Positions 1-8,268 of a DNA stretch of 64,000 nucleotides are shown one piece after another. Numbering within the stretch: the first letter of the stretch is position 1; the number at the start of each line of letters is the position of its first letter. The notes under the pieces were generated by a model that was given only the letters and a program-made list of their open reading frames with translations, was not told the DNA's origin and did not search any database. The translations under genes and the position numbers were made by a program. Origin of the DNA: Rhodopseudomonas palustris (lineage in GTDB: Bacteria > Pseudomonadota > Alphaproteobacteria > Rhizobiales > Xanthobacteraceae); contig NZ_CP041387.1 in NCBI RefSeq assembly GCF_007005445.1, positions 496,001 through 560,000 on the forward strand, given 5' to 3'.

Positions 1-1631
1 CCGGCAGCGTTGTCATTCTCACCGACGCGGTCGGCGTCGTCCTCGACATGATCGGCTCCGGCGAGTTTGCGGGCCGTGCGGCGCAGGTGGCGCTGCGGCC
101 CGGCGTGTCGTGGAGCGAGGCCGACACCGGCACCAATGCGATCGGCACCGCGTTGGTCGAGCGCCAGCCGATCGCAGTGCACGGCGCCGAACATTTCTTT
201 GAACGTCACCAGATTTTGGCGTGCGCCGCCGCGCCGCTGATCGATCCGCGCGGCGTGGTGGCCGGAGCGCTCGACATGACCGGGCCGGCCGCGATCCGCC
301 ATGTCCACGCGCTCGGGCTGATGCGGCTCGCCGCCGAGCAGATCGAGCACCGGTTCTTCTCCGAAGGATTCGAGCACTGCACCATGCTGCGGCTGCACAC
401 CGACCGCGCGCTGCTCGGTACGCCGCGCGAGGGCGTGCTGGCGTTTGCCGATGGCGTGCTGATCGGTGCTAATCGGCACGGCCTCGAACTGATGAATCTG
501 GATTGGCCGGCGCTCGACCTCGCACGGCTGGAAACGCTGCTGCCGGGTGTCCGCCCCTCCGAGCAGATTCAAATGCTGCGCGGCCCTCGCGGCACCCGGC
601 TGTGGGGCCGGCTGGTCGAACCGCCGCGCCGCAGCCCGCGCGCGCCGGCTGCGTCCGTGGCTGCTCCGGTGCCGACCGCTCCGGCCGGAGAGGTCGAGCC
701 GATCCTCGATGCGGAGATGATGGCGCAGCTATCGCGCACCGTACGGCTGGTCGAGGCGGGGATTCCGGTGCTGCTGCTCGGCGAGACCGGATCGGGCAAG
801 GATGTCTTCGCGCGCCGCGTTCATGCCGAGAGTGCCCGGCGCAACAAGCCGTTCGTGCCAGTCAATTGCGCGGCGCTGCCGGAGGGGCTGATCGAGTCGG
901 AGCTGTTCGGCTATGAAGCCGGCGCCTTCACCGGCGCCCGGCGGCAGGGCGCGCCCGGGCTGCTGCGCCAGGCCGACGGCGGCGTACTGTTTCTCGATGA
1001 GATCGGCGACATGCCGCTGTCGCTGCAGAGCCGGTTGCTGCGCGTGCTGCAGGACAAGCAGATCTCGCCGCTCGGTGGCGGCCGTCCGGTGCCGGTCGAT
1101 TTCGCGCTGATTTGCGCCACGCATCAGCCGCTCGGCTCCTTGCTGGCCGCCGGCGCGTTCCGCCAGGATTTGTACTTCCGGATCGCCCAATACGTCGTCG
1201 AGCGGCCGCCGGTGCGCCACCACCCGGACCGCCTCGCGCTGGTCCGAAAACTCTGGCGCCAGCTCGGCGGCGAACAGGCCGGCGTTCAGCTCTCCACTGA
1301 TGTCGAGCGCGTGCTCGCGGCTTACAATTGGCCGGGCAATTATCGGCAGCTGGTCGGAACGCTGCGCGCGCTGCTGGTGCTCGGCGAGCCGGGGCATCCG
1401 GTGGAGGTCTCCGCGCTCCCCGCCGAAATCAGGGCAGCGGTTAGCGCCGCGGAGAGCCAAGCGCCCGTTGCGCCGCCACCGCCGACGTCGCTCGCCGAAC
1501 ACACTCGCTCGGCGTTGCAGGCCGCGCTCGATGCCAGCGGCGGCAACGTCTCGCGCGCCGCACGCCGGCTCGGCATCGACCGAAGCACGTACTATCGACG
1601 CCTGCTGAAGGACAAGGACCGCGGCCGATGA
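1..1631 (+). CDS. Sigma-54-dependent activator, AcoR/GAF type (5' end outside window)
   Basis: The frame is already open at the first bases (reading from base 3), so the true start lies upstream; counts here are from the ATG at 48. Residues 1-150 look like a GAF sensory domain of the AcoR type. The AAA+ core follows, with Walker A GETGSGKD near residue 245, the sigma-54 contact loop GAFTGA near 292, and Walker B LFLDEIGD near 322. A Fis-type helix-turn-helix closes the protein (GGNVSRAARRLGIDRSTYYR, near 500). All activator motifs are intact, so it should open promoters of the -24/-12 class, its GAF domain probably binding a small molecule. Its targets are not visible here; the gene downstream is on the other strand. 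Confidence 0.93.
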   Translation, partial: GSVVILTDAVGVVLDMIGSGEFAGRAAQVALRPGVSWSEADTGTNAIGTALVERQPIAVHGAEHFFERHQILACAAAPLIDPRGVVAGALDMTGPAAIRHVHALGLMRLAAEQIEHRFFSEGFEHCTMLRLHTDRALLGTPREGVLAFADGVLIGANRHGLELMNLDWPALDLARLETLLPGVRPSEQIQMLRGPRGTRLWGRLVEPPRRSPRAPAASVAAPVPTAPAGEVEPILDAEMMAQLSRTVRLVEAGIPVLLLGETGSGKDVFARRVHAESARRNKPFVPVNCAALPEGLIESELFGYEAGAFTGARRQGAPGLLRQADGGVLFLDEIGDMPLSLQSRLLRVLQDKQISPLGGGRPVPVDFALICATHQPLGSLLAAGAFRQDLYFRIAQYVVERPPVRHHPDRLALVRKLWRQLGGEQAGVQLSTDVERVLAAYNWPGNYRQLVGTLRALLVLGEPGHPVEVSALPAEIRAAVSAAESQAPVAPPPPTSLAEHTRSALQAALDASGGNVSRAARRLGIDRSTYYRRLLKDKDRGR

Positions 1632-1729
1632 GCCGTGCGGCTCGCAGCGGTTAGCTCCTGCGTTCCCTGGATCAGTTCTGTCTATGATAGAATTGGAATC
1701 GCGCTTCGGAGCGCTCACAACAGGCACAA

Positions 1730-1886
1730 CCTCATGGTGAGGAGGCGCGGGGCGCCGTCTCGAACCATGTGCCGCAAGTCACGGCTCCTCATCCTTCGAG
1801 ACGCCCGGCTTTGCCGGGCTCCTCAGGATGAGGACTTTAGGACCCTTGGCAAGCGCCCAGTCCGCTTCAATCAATCGATTGAGCGC
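1730..1886. repeat. Dispersed intergenic repeat, copy 1
   Basis: About 155 bases nearly identical to 28310-28467. Both begin CTCATGGTGAGGAGGCGC, share the palindromic GAGACGCCCGGCT...GCCGGGCT...AGGATGAGGA core, and end in a CAATCAATCGAT segment. The inverted arms CCTCATCCT and AGGATGAGG can pair. It lies in the convergent gap between the sigma-54 activator and the carotenoid oxygenase; nothing else is seen in this gap. Confidence 0.8.
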
Positions 1887-1898
1887 GCTGACGAGAGT

Positions 1899-3302
1899 TC
1901 AGTCCGCCGCCACCCAGTTGCCATGGAAGCCGTCCGGAATGCGGTGGCCGAGTTGCACCAGGGCGATCGGGCCGGCGGCGATGTCGGAGGCGTCGAACAC
2001 CGCGAGGTCGCTGCGGTTTTCACAGCCGCGCCACACCACCGCGAGCAGCCAGCCGTCGGCTTCTGCTGAATCCGGCTTGCGCGGCACGAACACCGGTTCG
2101 CCGATGGTGTCGCCGGTCGGCAGCAGATAGCGGGCCCGCCGATGGCCGTTGCCGTCGACGTGCACCAGACCGGTGAGCATGCCGAGCATCGGTGTCTCGG
2201 GGCTGGCGCAGGCGTACCAGCCGTGGCGGCTGCGCAGCCCGGCGCGGCGCTCGTCGATCCGCGGAAATTCGCCGCTGATGTCGTCGAGATAGCTGCGCTT
2301 GAAAGCGTTGGTGTTACCGGCGAGGTCGAAGCTCCAGCGGCACAGCCGGGCGCGGCCCTTCTCCGGATCGGTGCGGCGGCCGTCGGGGTGGGTGAACAGC
2401 GGCGCTTCCTCGGATTGCATCACGTCGGCGACAATTCGGGTGCCGTCCTCCCAGGCGTTCATGACGTGGAACACGAAGCAGGCCTCGCCGCGGAACCAGC
2501 GGATGTCGCGGGTCGAGCCGGAGCGCTTCATCACCCCGACGCAGGAGCCCTTGCGCGGATCCCAGGCGTAAGGCGGTCGGCCGCGCATCGCGCGCCAGAT
2601 GCTGCCGGTGAGCGGCAGGATCGGAAACAGCACGTAGTGCTCGGTGACGATGAAGTCGTGCACCATCGCCGCATACGGCGCCTTGAAATGCTCCAGCCGG
2701 GTGACGCATCCCGCCGCGTCGACGGCGCCGAACGACATCGTGCGGGTCAGCGGTCCGCCGGCGTTGTAGCCGAAGAACAGCATCTCGCCGGTCACCGGGT
2801 CGAACTTCGGATGTGCGGTGAACGGTCCCTTCAGTGCGCCGCCGTAGTCGCAATAGCCGCGGGTCTCCAGCGTGCCCGGCTCGATCTGCATCGGCAGATG
2901 CGCCTCCTCCAGTGCCAGCAGCTTGCCGGCGTGGAACACGATGTTGGTGTTGGCGACGTTGCCGTCCTCCGGCACCGAGCGCGGCGCGTCCGGCAGCTTG
3001 AGGTTGAATTCGCCGTACAGCGGCCGGCCGGCCTCGTGCTCGGCGAGCCATTTCGGCGTGCGGACCCAGCGGTTTCGATACGAGGCGCGGCCGTTCTCCA
3101 GACGAAACGCGTGCAGCATGCCGTCGCCGAAGAACCAGTGCGCGTTCGGCGAGACGAATTGCGGGTTGGCGCCGTTGCGATACAGCGTGCCGTTCAGCTC
3201 GCGCGGCAGCTCGCCCTTGATCGCGAGAAACGGCGCGTCGCATTCCATCGGGATCGGCGCGAGATTGTCGCACGCATCCGGAATTCCGGTCACCTGAAGC
3301 AT
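1899..3302 (-). CDS. Carotenoid oxygenase family protein (RPE65/lignostilbene dioxygenase type)
   Basis: A 467-residue protein of the non-haem iron oxygenase family that cleaves carotenoids or stilbenes at a double bond. Family signs are the N-terminal LNGTLYRNGANPQF segment, HWFFGDGMLHAF (an iron-ligand-type His context), FTAHPKFDPVTGEMLFFGY, and MVHDFIVTEHYVLF with a further His. The length matches bacterial members. I chose the ATG at 3302 because AGGAG stands just upstream; a longer frame to 3380 has no comparable site. The substrate (carotenoid, apocarotenal or lignin-derived stilbene) cannot be told from sequence. No carotenoid biosynthesis genes are adjacent, so a catabolic or detoxifying role is as likely as pigment turnover. 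Confidence 0.9.
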   Translation of the reverse strand: MLQVTGIPDACDNLAPIPMECDAPFLAIKGELPRELNGTLYRNGANPQFVSPNAHWFFGDGMLHAFRLENGRASYRNRWVRTPKWLAEHEAGRPLYGEFNLKLPDAPRSVPEDGNVANTNIVFHAGKLLALEEAHLPMQIEPGTLETRGYCDYGGALKGPFTAHPKFDPVTGEMLFFGYNAGGPLTRTMSFGAVDAAGCVTRLEHFKAPYAAMVHDFIVTEHYVLFPILPLTGSIWRAMRGRPPYAWDPRKGSCVGVMKRSGSTRDIRWFRGEACFVFHVMNAWEDGTRIVADVMQSEEAPLFTHPDGRRTDPEKGRARLCRWSFDLAGNTNAFKRSYLDDISGEFPRIDERRAGLRSRHGWYACASPETPMLGMLTGLVHVDGNGHRRARYLLPTGDTIGEPVFVPRKPDSAEADGWLLAVVWRGCENRSDLAVFDASDIAAGPIALVQLGHRIPDGFHGNWVAAD

Positions 3303-3339
3303 GTCATGCTCCTGAGCCTCTTTTGGTCGTGCACGCCCG

Positions 3340-4716
3340 TCAATCGAGTGCGAGCAGCCGCCCGAACGGCTGCACCGCATTCGCGTGTTGCTGTGGCACC
3401 GCCCAGATCACCGGCCAGCGCGGCTTGAATTCCGCCGGGCCTTCGAGGTCTGTCAGCACCACGGTGATATCAGGCTTGTGCCGGTCGGCCTCGGCGAGAA
3501 GCGGCGTAAAGTTGGTGCCGCCGCCGCCGGCAAATTCGATTTCGCTGAGCACGAAGCGGCGTCCGGGCTCGAAGAACTCGACCTGCCGCACCCGTTTGTC
3601 GCCGATGATCAGCACCAGGCCGGCTTCCTGGCGCCGGATGATGGTTTCGATCTCGGTGGCGAAGCGCTGCATCAACTGATCGTCGATCGAGCCGGAAACG
3701 TCGATGATCAGCGCCAGCCGCGGCTCGTTCTTGGTTGGACTGAAGCCCGGTTCGAACGGCATCCGATGATTGCCGGCGCGGCCCTGGTTGGCGATATAGG
3801 AGCGCGTCGGGCGCGACCAGGTCAGCGCCGGCTTGCGGGCAAGGCCGCGCGCAAGCTGCACCCGCAGCACCTGGGCCCACGGTGTGCGGCTGTGCGGCAG
3901 ATCGGCGATCAGCGCGCGCAGCATCGAGAAAGCGCCGTCGCCGGCATGGCCGCGCAGGATGCGCTCGCTCCATTCGCGGGCCAGCTCGGCCTCGTGTTCG
4001 GGGGCTGACTGAGCCTCCGGGTTCGGCACCAGGTCTCGCGCGCCGCCGGCGCCGAGCGCCCGCACCTTGGCGGAACGAGCGCCGTCGCTGCGCTGGGCAG
4101 TCTCACTCTCCGACGTGCCGGATTGGGATTGGGCCTGATCCTTGCCGCCGGAGCCCGACGAGTCCGCCTTGGAGCCTTGCTGCGATTGCCGGCCGGATTG
4201 CTGCTTGCCGCTGGTGCCGTCGTCGCGGTCGTCGATCGCGCGGTACAGCTTCTCGACATCCCATTCGAGCAGCGCCGATTCCGGCTGCTGCTCGCGGCCG
4301 AGCGCTTTGAATACGATCTGCTCCAGCATCACCGCGTTGTCCGGCAGATGCAGCCAGCTCAGATGCGCCAGCGTGGTGTTGACGATGGCGTCGGCGCAGA
4401 TGTTGAACAGTTCGAGGTCGACGTCGCCCTGGGTGCGTTGCAGCTCGACGAAACGCTGCGAGTGGCGCAGCGCGATGTGCAGCACCTCGTGCGCAACCAG
4501 TCCGACCTGGTCGGGCAGGGGCAACCGATCGAACGCGGCGCTGTAGTACACCGTGGTGCCGTCGGTCACCGCGGCTGGCGTCTCAGCCGGTGTCTCGTCC
4601 GGCAGATCGCGATGTTGCACCCATAGCGCCAGTCCGCCCGTCGAGGGCGCGAACTCCACCATGCGCTGGATCGCGCGCGTGCCGCGGTGGCAGTAGAGCG
4701 CGCCCGGCTCAGGCAT
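3340..4716 (-). CDS. VWA-like domain protein with HExxH metallopeptidase motif
   Basis: About 458 residues. The N-terminal half carries HEVLHIALRH, a classic HExxH zinc-binding motif, within a region like the DUF2201 putative metallopeptidases. A low-complexity Ser/Gln/Gly/Asp linker follows. The C-terminal half has LALIIDVSGSID, a VWA-type DxSxS metal-adhesion site, and later VVLTDLEG. The frame is open to 4755, but the ATG at 4716 overlaps the stop of the upstream ATPase by only 8 bases, typical of translational coupling. It probably works with the MoxR-type ATPase as a chaperone/peptidase pair, as in the MoxR-VWA families. Whether the peptidase is active is not known. Confidence 0.82.
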   Translation of the reverse strand: MPEPGALYCHRGTRAIQRMVEFAPSTGGLALWVQHRDLPDETPAETPAAVTDGTTVYYSAAFDRLPLPDQVGLVAHEVLHIALRHSQRFVELQRTQGDVDLELFNICADAIVNTTLAHLSWLHLPDNAVMLEQIVFKALGREQQPESALLEWDVEKLYRAIDDRDDGTSGKQQSGRQSQQGSKADSSGSGGKDQAQSQSGTSESETAQRSDGARSAKVRALGAGGARDLVPNPEAQSAPEHEAELAREWSERILRGHAGDGAFSMLRALIADLPHSRTPWAQVLRVQLARGLARKPALTWSRPTRSYIANQGRAGNHRMPFEPGFSPTKNEPRLALIIDVSGSIDDQLMQRFATEIETIIRRQEAGLVLIIGDKRVRQVEFFEPGRRFVLSEIEFAGGGGTNFTPLLAEADRHKPDITVVLTDLEGPAEFKPRWPVIWAVPQQHANAVQPFGRLLALD

Positions 4717-5818
4717 CGGCGGCTTCCAATTGGCGGCGGTCGGCGTAGCGGGCATAGGCCGGGCTGTCGAGAATCGCGGCTTCGAGACCGTTCTCCAGCC
4801 CGCGCTGCATCAGCAGTTCCATCGCCAGCGTCTGCGCCTCGCGGATCGGCAGCGGCACCGTGCTGCGGATGTCCGGCAGCTGCTCGATGATCTCCAGCGC
4901 CCGCGCCAGCGTGTCCTTGTCGGCGCTCGCGGCGAGCAGCCCGTACAGCATGCCGTACAGCGCATCGAGCGACTTCGGCAGCAGCGCCGCGGTCTCCGGG
5001 CCTGGGCGCGCCGCGAGCAACTTGAGCACGTCGGTGCCGGCCTGGATCTCGCGCAGCACGCCGAAGAATTCCGCCGCATTGGCTGCGCCGATCCGGCCCT
5101 GCACGAACAGACGCTTGGCGTGGTCGGACAATCCCGACTTCAGCACATTGGAGATGTCCTCCCAACCGCGCGGGCTGGCGCCGATCAGATGATCGCCGGC
5201 GAGCTGTGCCTGGGTGTCGTCGAGTTTGTCGGGGCGGATCTTCAGATAGGCCATCACTTCCGGCGCGAAATCGTGGGTCATGGCGTGGCCGAGAAAGGCG
5301 TCGATCGCGGTCTGGACGTTGAAGTGGAACATACGGTCGGCGAGCGCGGTGCCCATGTCGTGGCTGATCGCGCCGTGGAAGCTTGCGTTGCCGGCGGCCA
5401 CCACCTGCCAGCCGTCCGGCAGGTGATAATTGCCGACCCGGCGGTCGAGGATCAGCGAATAGGCCGAGATCTGCAGCCGCTGGTCGGCGGCGGTGAGCTC
5501 GTCGAGAAACAGCACGCCCTCGGGCTGGTCGTGCGACGGCAGAAACTCCGGCGGAAACCACACCGTCTTGGCGAGGTTCTCGTCGGCATAGATCGCACCG
5601 CGGATATCGACCGGTTCGATCGTGGTCAGTCGCAGATCGATCAGCGGCACCTGATAATGCGCCGCGACCTGGCGGACGATCGACGACTTGCCGACCCCGC
5701 GTGTGCCCCACAGCATCGACGCGCGCCGCCGCAGCGTCGGGTCGGCATATTGCTCGATCAGCGCAGCCTTGGCGGCGGCGATCGAGACCGGGGGGATGTT
5801 CATCGGGTTGCCGTGCAT
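4709..5818 (-). CDS. MoxR-type AAA+ ATPase
   Basis: A 369-residue AAA+ ATPase. Walker A is GTRGVGKS near residue 39 and Walker B is GVLFLDEL near 100; the sensor-1-like segment VVAAGN follows. The ATG at 5818 has GAGGA about 9 bases upstream; a second ATG at 5803 is possible. MoxR ATPases act as chaperones, commonly paired with VWA proteins to mature enzymes or complexes. Here the VWA/peptidase gene overlaps its 3' end and a membrane protein gene precedes it by 18 bases, so the three are probably one operon. No client is identifiable nearby. Confidence 0.87.
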   Translation of the reverse strand: MHGNPMNIPPVSIAAAKAALIEQYADPTLRRRASMLWGTRGVGKSSIVRQVAAHYQVPLIDLRLTTIEPVDIRGAIYADENLAKTVWFPPEFLPSHDQPEGVLFLDELTAADQRLQISAYSLILDRRVGNYHLPDGWQVVAAGNASFHGAISHDMGTALADRMFHFNVQTAIDAFLGHAMTHDFAPEVMAYLKIRPDKLDDTQAQLAGDHLIGASPRGWEDISNVLKSGLSDHAKRLFVQGRIGAANAAEFFGVLREIQAGTDVLKLLAARPGPETAALLPKSLDALYGMLYGLLAASADKDTLARALEIIEQLPDIRSTVPLPIREAQTLAMELLMQRGLENGLEAAILDSPAYARYADRRQLEAADA

Positions 5819-5836
5819 CGATCGTTTCCTCGCTCG

Positions 5837-6877
5837 TCAGGTCGTCTGTGCATCCATCGATTGTCGCGCCGGCTCGGGTTCCGGCAGCCATGTCGCCTTC
5901 CAGCGCCGCGGCAGCGGCGGAATCTCCAGCGACGGCGTCTCGCGCATCCCGAACGCGCCGAACATCAACAGCGGCGGCGCCCCCATCAGCAGCAGGTTGA
6001 AGATCGAATCCTGCGGCACGTCGATCAGCGTCAGGCTGGCCGCGCCGGCGATCAGACCGCCGAAGAACAACGCCGGAATCCCGCGTCGGAACGTCACTGT
6101 CCAGCGCGCGCCGCGCAGCGTCTCGTAGTAGGCTGCGGGCGGCCGGGTCAGGGTGCGGGCGAGATGCGCCACGGTCTTTTCCAGCGCCGCTTCGACGCGG
6201 CGGCTCAGCTCCGGCTCCTGACCGCGCACTCTGATTTTGCCGGTGAAACCCGCCTTGCTCTTGCGCAGCGGCGACCAGGCCCAGCCGATCACCGCGAGCA
6301 GATCCTCCGGCAGCGCCACGCCGGGGGTGCTCGGGATGATGTCGATTTCGGCCGGATAGCCGCGCACTGGCGCGCCGCGCAGTATCACGCGAAAGCCGGC
6401 GATCTCGGCCTCGCCGCGCAGCAGCACGCGATTCGCGGTGCCCGCGACCTGCCGCCCGTTGTCCGGGGTGAGACGATAGCTCAGTGCCACCAGCGTGCTC
6501 TCGACGCTGCGGAATTGCTGTTGCGGCAGCACGTGCTCGATCCGCTGCAGCAGGATGTCGAGATCGCCGCCCTGAGTTTCCAGCGTGGCGGTCAGGCCGT
6601 CGTCCAGCGTCAGCGTGCGGGTGAGCTGGTTGAGGCCGGGACGGGGATTATCCAGTTGCAGCAACTCGGTCGCATCGATTCCGCCGCAGCCGGCCTCGTT
6701 GTGGATCAGCGGCTTGAACAGCAGCCGTCGCGCCAGTCGGTCGCTGGCGGCGAGATCGACCTGATAGCCGCGCCGCGTGAACGGCTGCACCAGCGAGAGG
6801 ATCTCGTGATGCGTGAACGGCGCGGCAGCCGGGGTCTCGATCTCCGTCGGTCCGGTGAGAAGCTGTGCGTAGTTCAT
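5837..6877 (-). CDS. Conserved hypothetical protein with C-terminal membrane hairpin
   Basis: About 346 residues, family not recognised. Residues 1-260 look soluble. Near residue 275 two hydrophobic stretches follow, separated by a short loop (ALFFGGLIAGAASLTLI, then IFNLLLMGAPPLLMFGAFG), ending in a basic tail: a membrane hairpin anchor. A GTG at 6910 is a possible longer start, but the ATG at 6877 has GGAGG upstream. First gene of the trio with the MoxR-type ATPase and the VWA/peptidase; it may be their membrane partner or client. That role is inferred only from position. Confidence 0.7.
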   Translation of the reverse strand: MNYAQLLTGPTEIETPAAAPFTHHEILSLVQPFTRRGYQVDLAASDRLARRLLFKPLIHNEAGCGGIDATELLQLDNPRPGLNQLTRTLTLDDGLTATLETQGGDLDILLQRIEHVLPQQQFRSVESTLVALSYRLTPDNGRQVAGTANRVLLRGEAEIAGFRVILRGAPVRGYPAEIDIIPSTPGVALPEDLLAVIGWAWSPLRKSKAGFTGKIRVRGQEPELSRRVEAALEKTVAHLARTLTRPPAAYYETLRGARWTVTFRRGIPALFFGGLIAGAASLTLIDVPQDSIFNLLLMGAPPLLMFGAFGMRETPSLEIPPLPRRWKATWLPEPEPARQSMDAQTT

Positions 6878-7049
6878 TCCGTCAGCAACCTCCGCAACTG
6901 AAGTCGTCACGGCGCGGCCAAGACGCGGGCCGCGCCGCGAGTCACGCGCTCAATCGATCGCGTCGGGTCTAGTTTCTTCAACTGCGAGGCGAACGCAACT
7001 CACGCTGTTGTTGATCAAGGCGCGTGGAGTTGCGCGGCGCAGTCGCAGA

Positions 7050-8045
7050 TCACGCCGAGTGCGCCAGCGTCGGCTTGCCGAGTTCGCTCGGTTGCAGTTT
7101 GGACAAAAATTGGCTGTATGAAGATACCACTTGATCCAGCACCTCGAAGTGTGGGAAAGCGCCGGTGTCGAACTGCACGATGGTCCAGTTCGAGCGGCCG
7201 GCGACGCGGCTCTTGTGGCGATAGTCGACGAAATCGCCGCGCACCCCGTGCGCCATCCAGACCGGCAGCCGGAGCTGTTCGTAGACGTTCAGGATGTCGG
7301 TACTGAACATGAAGCCGGCGACGAAGTAGTACGGCGCGTGGCGGGCGCCGGGCTGATGCGTCGTGGCGTAGTCGTAGTCGACCATCGGCTCGTCGATGTT
7401 CTTCGAGCCCCAGGCCTTCTCCAGAAATTTGCGGATCACCGGCCGCGCCGTGAGCATCTTGAAGAAGCCGCGGTCCCACAGCTTGACGCGCAGCACGTCG
7501 ATGATCCAGGAGCGGCCGCGGGTGCCGGGCGTGCGGGCGTCGCGGGCCTTGCCTTCGAAGCCGGTCGGGCTGATCAGGCCGAGAGAGCGAAACGCCTGCG
7601 GCGTCTCGGTGGCGGCACGGGCGAGGAACTCGCTGGCCAGCGACAGCGCCAGCGCGTCGATCGGCTGCTCGCCGTGGACGCGCCGAATCTGCTCGACGGC
7701 GGCGTGCACCGCGTCGGTCATCATTCGTGCGGTGTATTCGCGATCGTCGCGATCGGACTGGCCGAAGCCGGGCAGATCGATGGCGTACACCGGACGATGC
7801 TGTGCGTAGTAATCGTACAGCGGCTTGACCTCGTAGGCCGAGCCGGCGGCGTTGATGCTGTGGATCAGCAGCAACGGCGTGGCGTTGTCGTTCGGCTGCT
7901 CGGAGCCTGCCGCATACACTGCGAGCCGGCCGACCACGCTGGTGATGTCGGTCCGCGTGCCGGTCACCGGATTGGCGAGACCCGTCCGTGCATGATGCTG
8001 CTTGATGCTACCTGTGTCGATTGCTTGCCCGCTGATCAACGGCAT
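7050..8045 (-). CDS. Alpha/beta-hydrolase fold protein
   Basis: A 331-residue alpha/beta hydrolase. Visible features: LLLIHSINAAGSAYE (oxyanion-loop region), PVYAIDLPGFGQSD, the nucleophile elbow LALSLAS, the acid region HGVRGDFVDYR, and the His in GAFPHFE. The elbow is unusual: Gly-x-Ser-x-Gly is replaced by Ala-Leu-Ser-Leu-Ala, which some esterase-like members tolerate. The frame is open to 8189, but the ATG at 8045 is preceded by GAGAGG at good spacing. Substrate unknown. It is transcribed alone; 200 bases separate it from the peptidase gene upstream. Confidence 0.85.
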   Translation of the reverse strand: MPLISGQAIDTGSIKQHHARTGLANPVTGTRTDITSVVGRLAVYAAGSEQPNDNATPLLLIHSINAAGSAYEVKPLYDYYAQHRPVYAIDLPGFGQSDRDDREYTARMMTDAVHAAVEQIRRVHGEQPIDALALSLASEFLARAATETPQAFRSLGLISPTGFEGKARDARTPGTRGRSWIIDVLRVKLWDRGFFKMLTARPVIRKFLEKAWGSKNIDEPMVDYDYATTHQPGARHAPYYFVAGFMFSTDILNVYEQLRLPVWMAHGVRGDFVDYRHKSRVAGRSNWTIVQFDTGAFPHFEVLDQVVSSYSQFLSKLQPSELGKPTLAHSA

Positions 8046-8268
8046 CTGCGACCTCTCTTGAACTTGAGCGAACTGTCGAGCCAATCGCGTGAAACCGGGA
8101 AGGTTCCAATTCACGCGTGCCGCGGATCGTTCCAATGCAAGAATGGTATCTACGTACATTGGTGCGCGCGAAAATCGACTCGTGCGCACATGATAGTCCG
8201 ACTATCGACTGGTGCGATCACGAGGGACGGCGTCACCGCCGCGTGACGTCAGACGTTGTGCCGAATTG

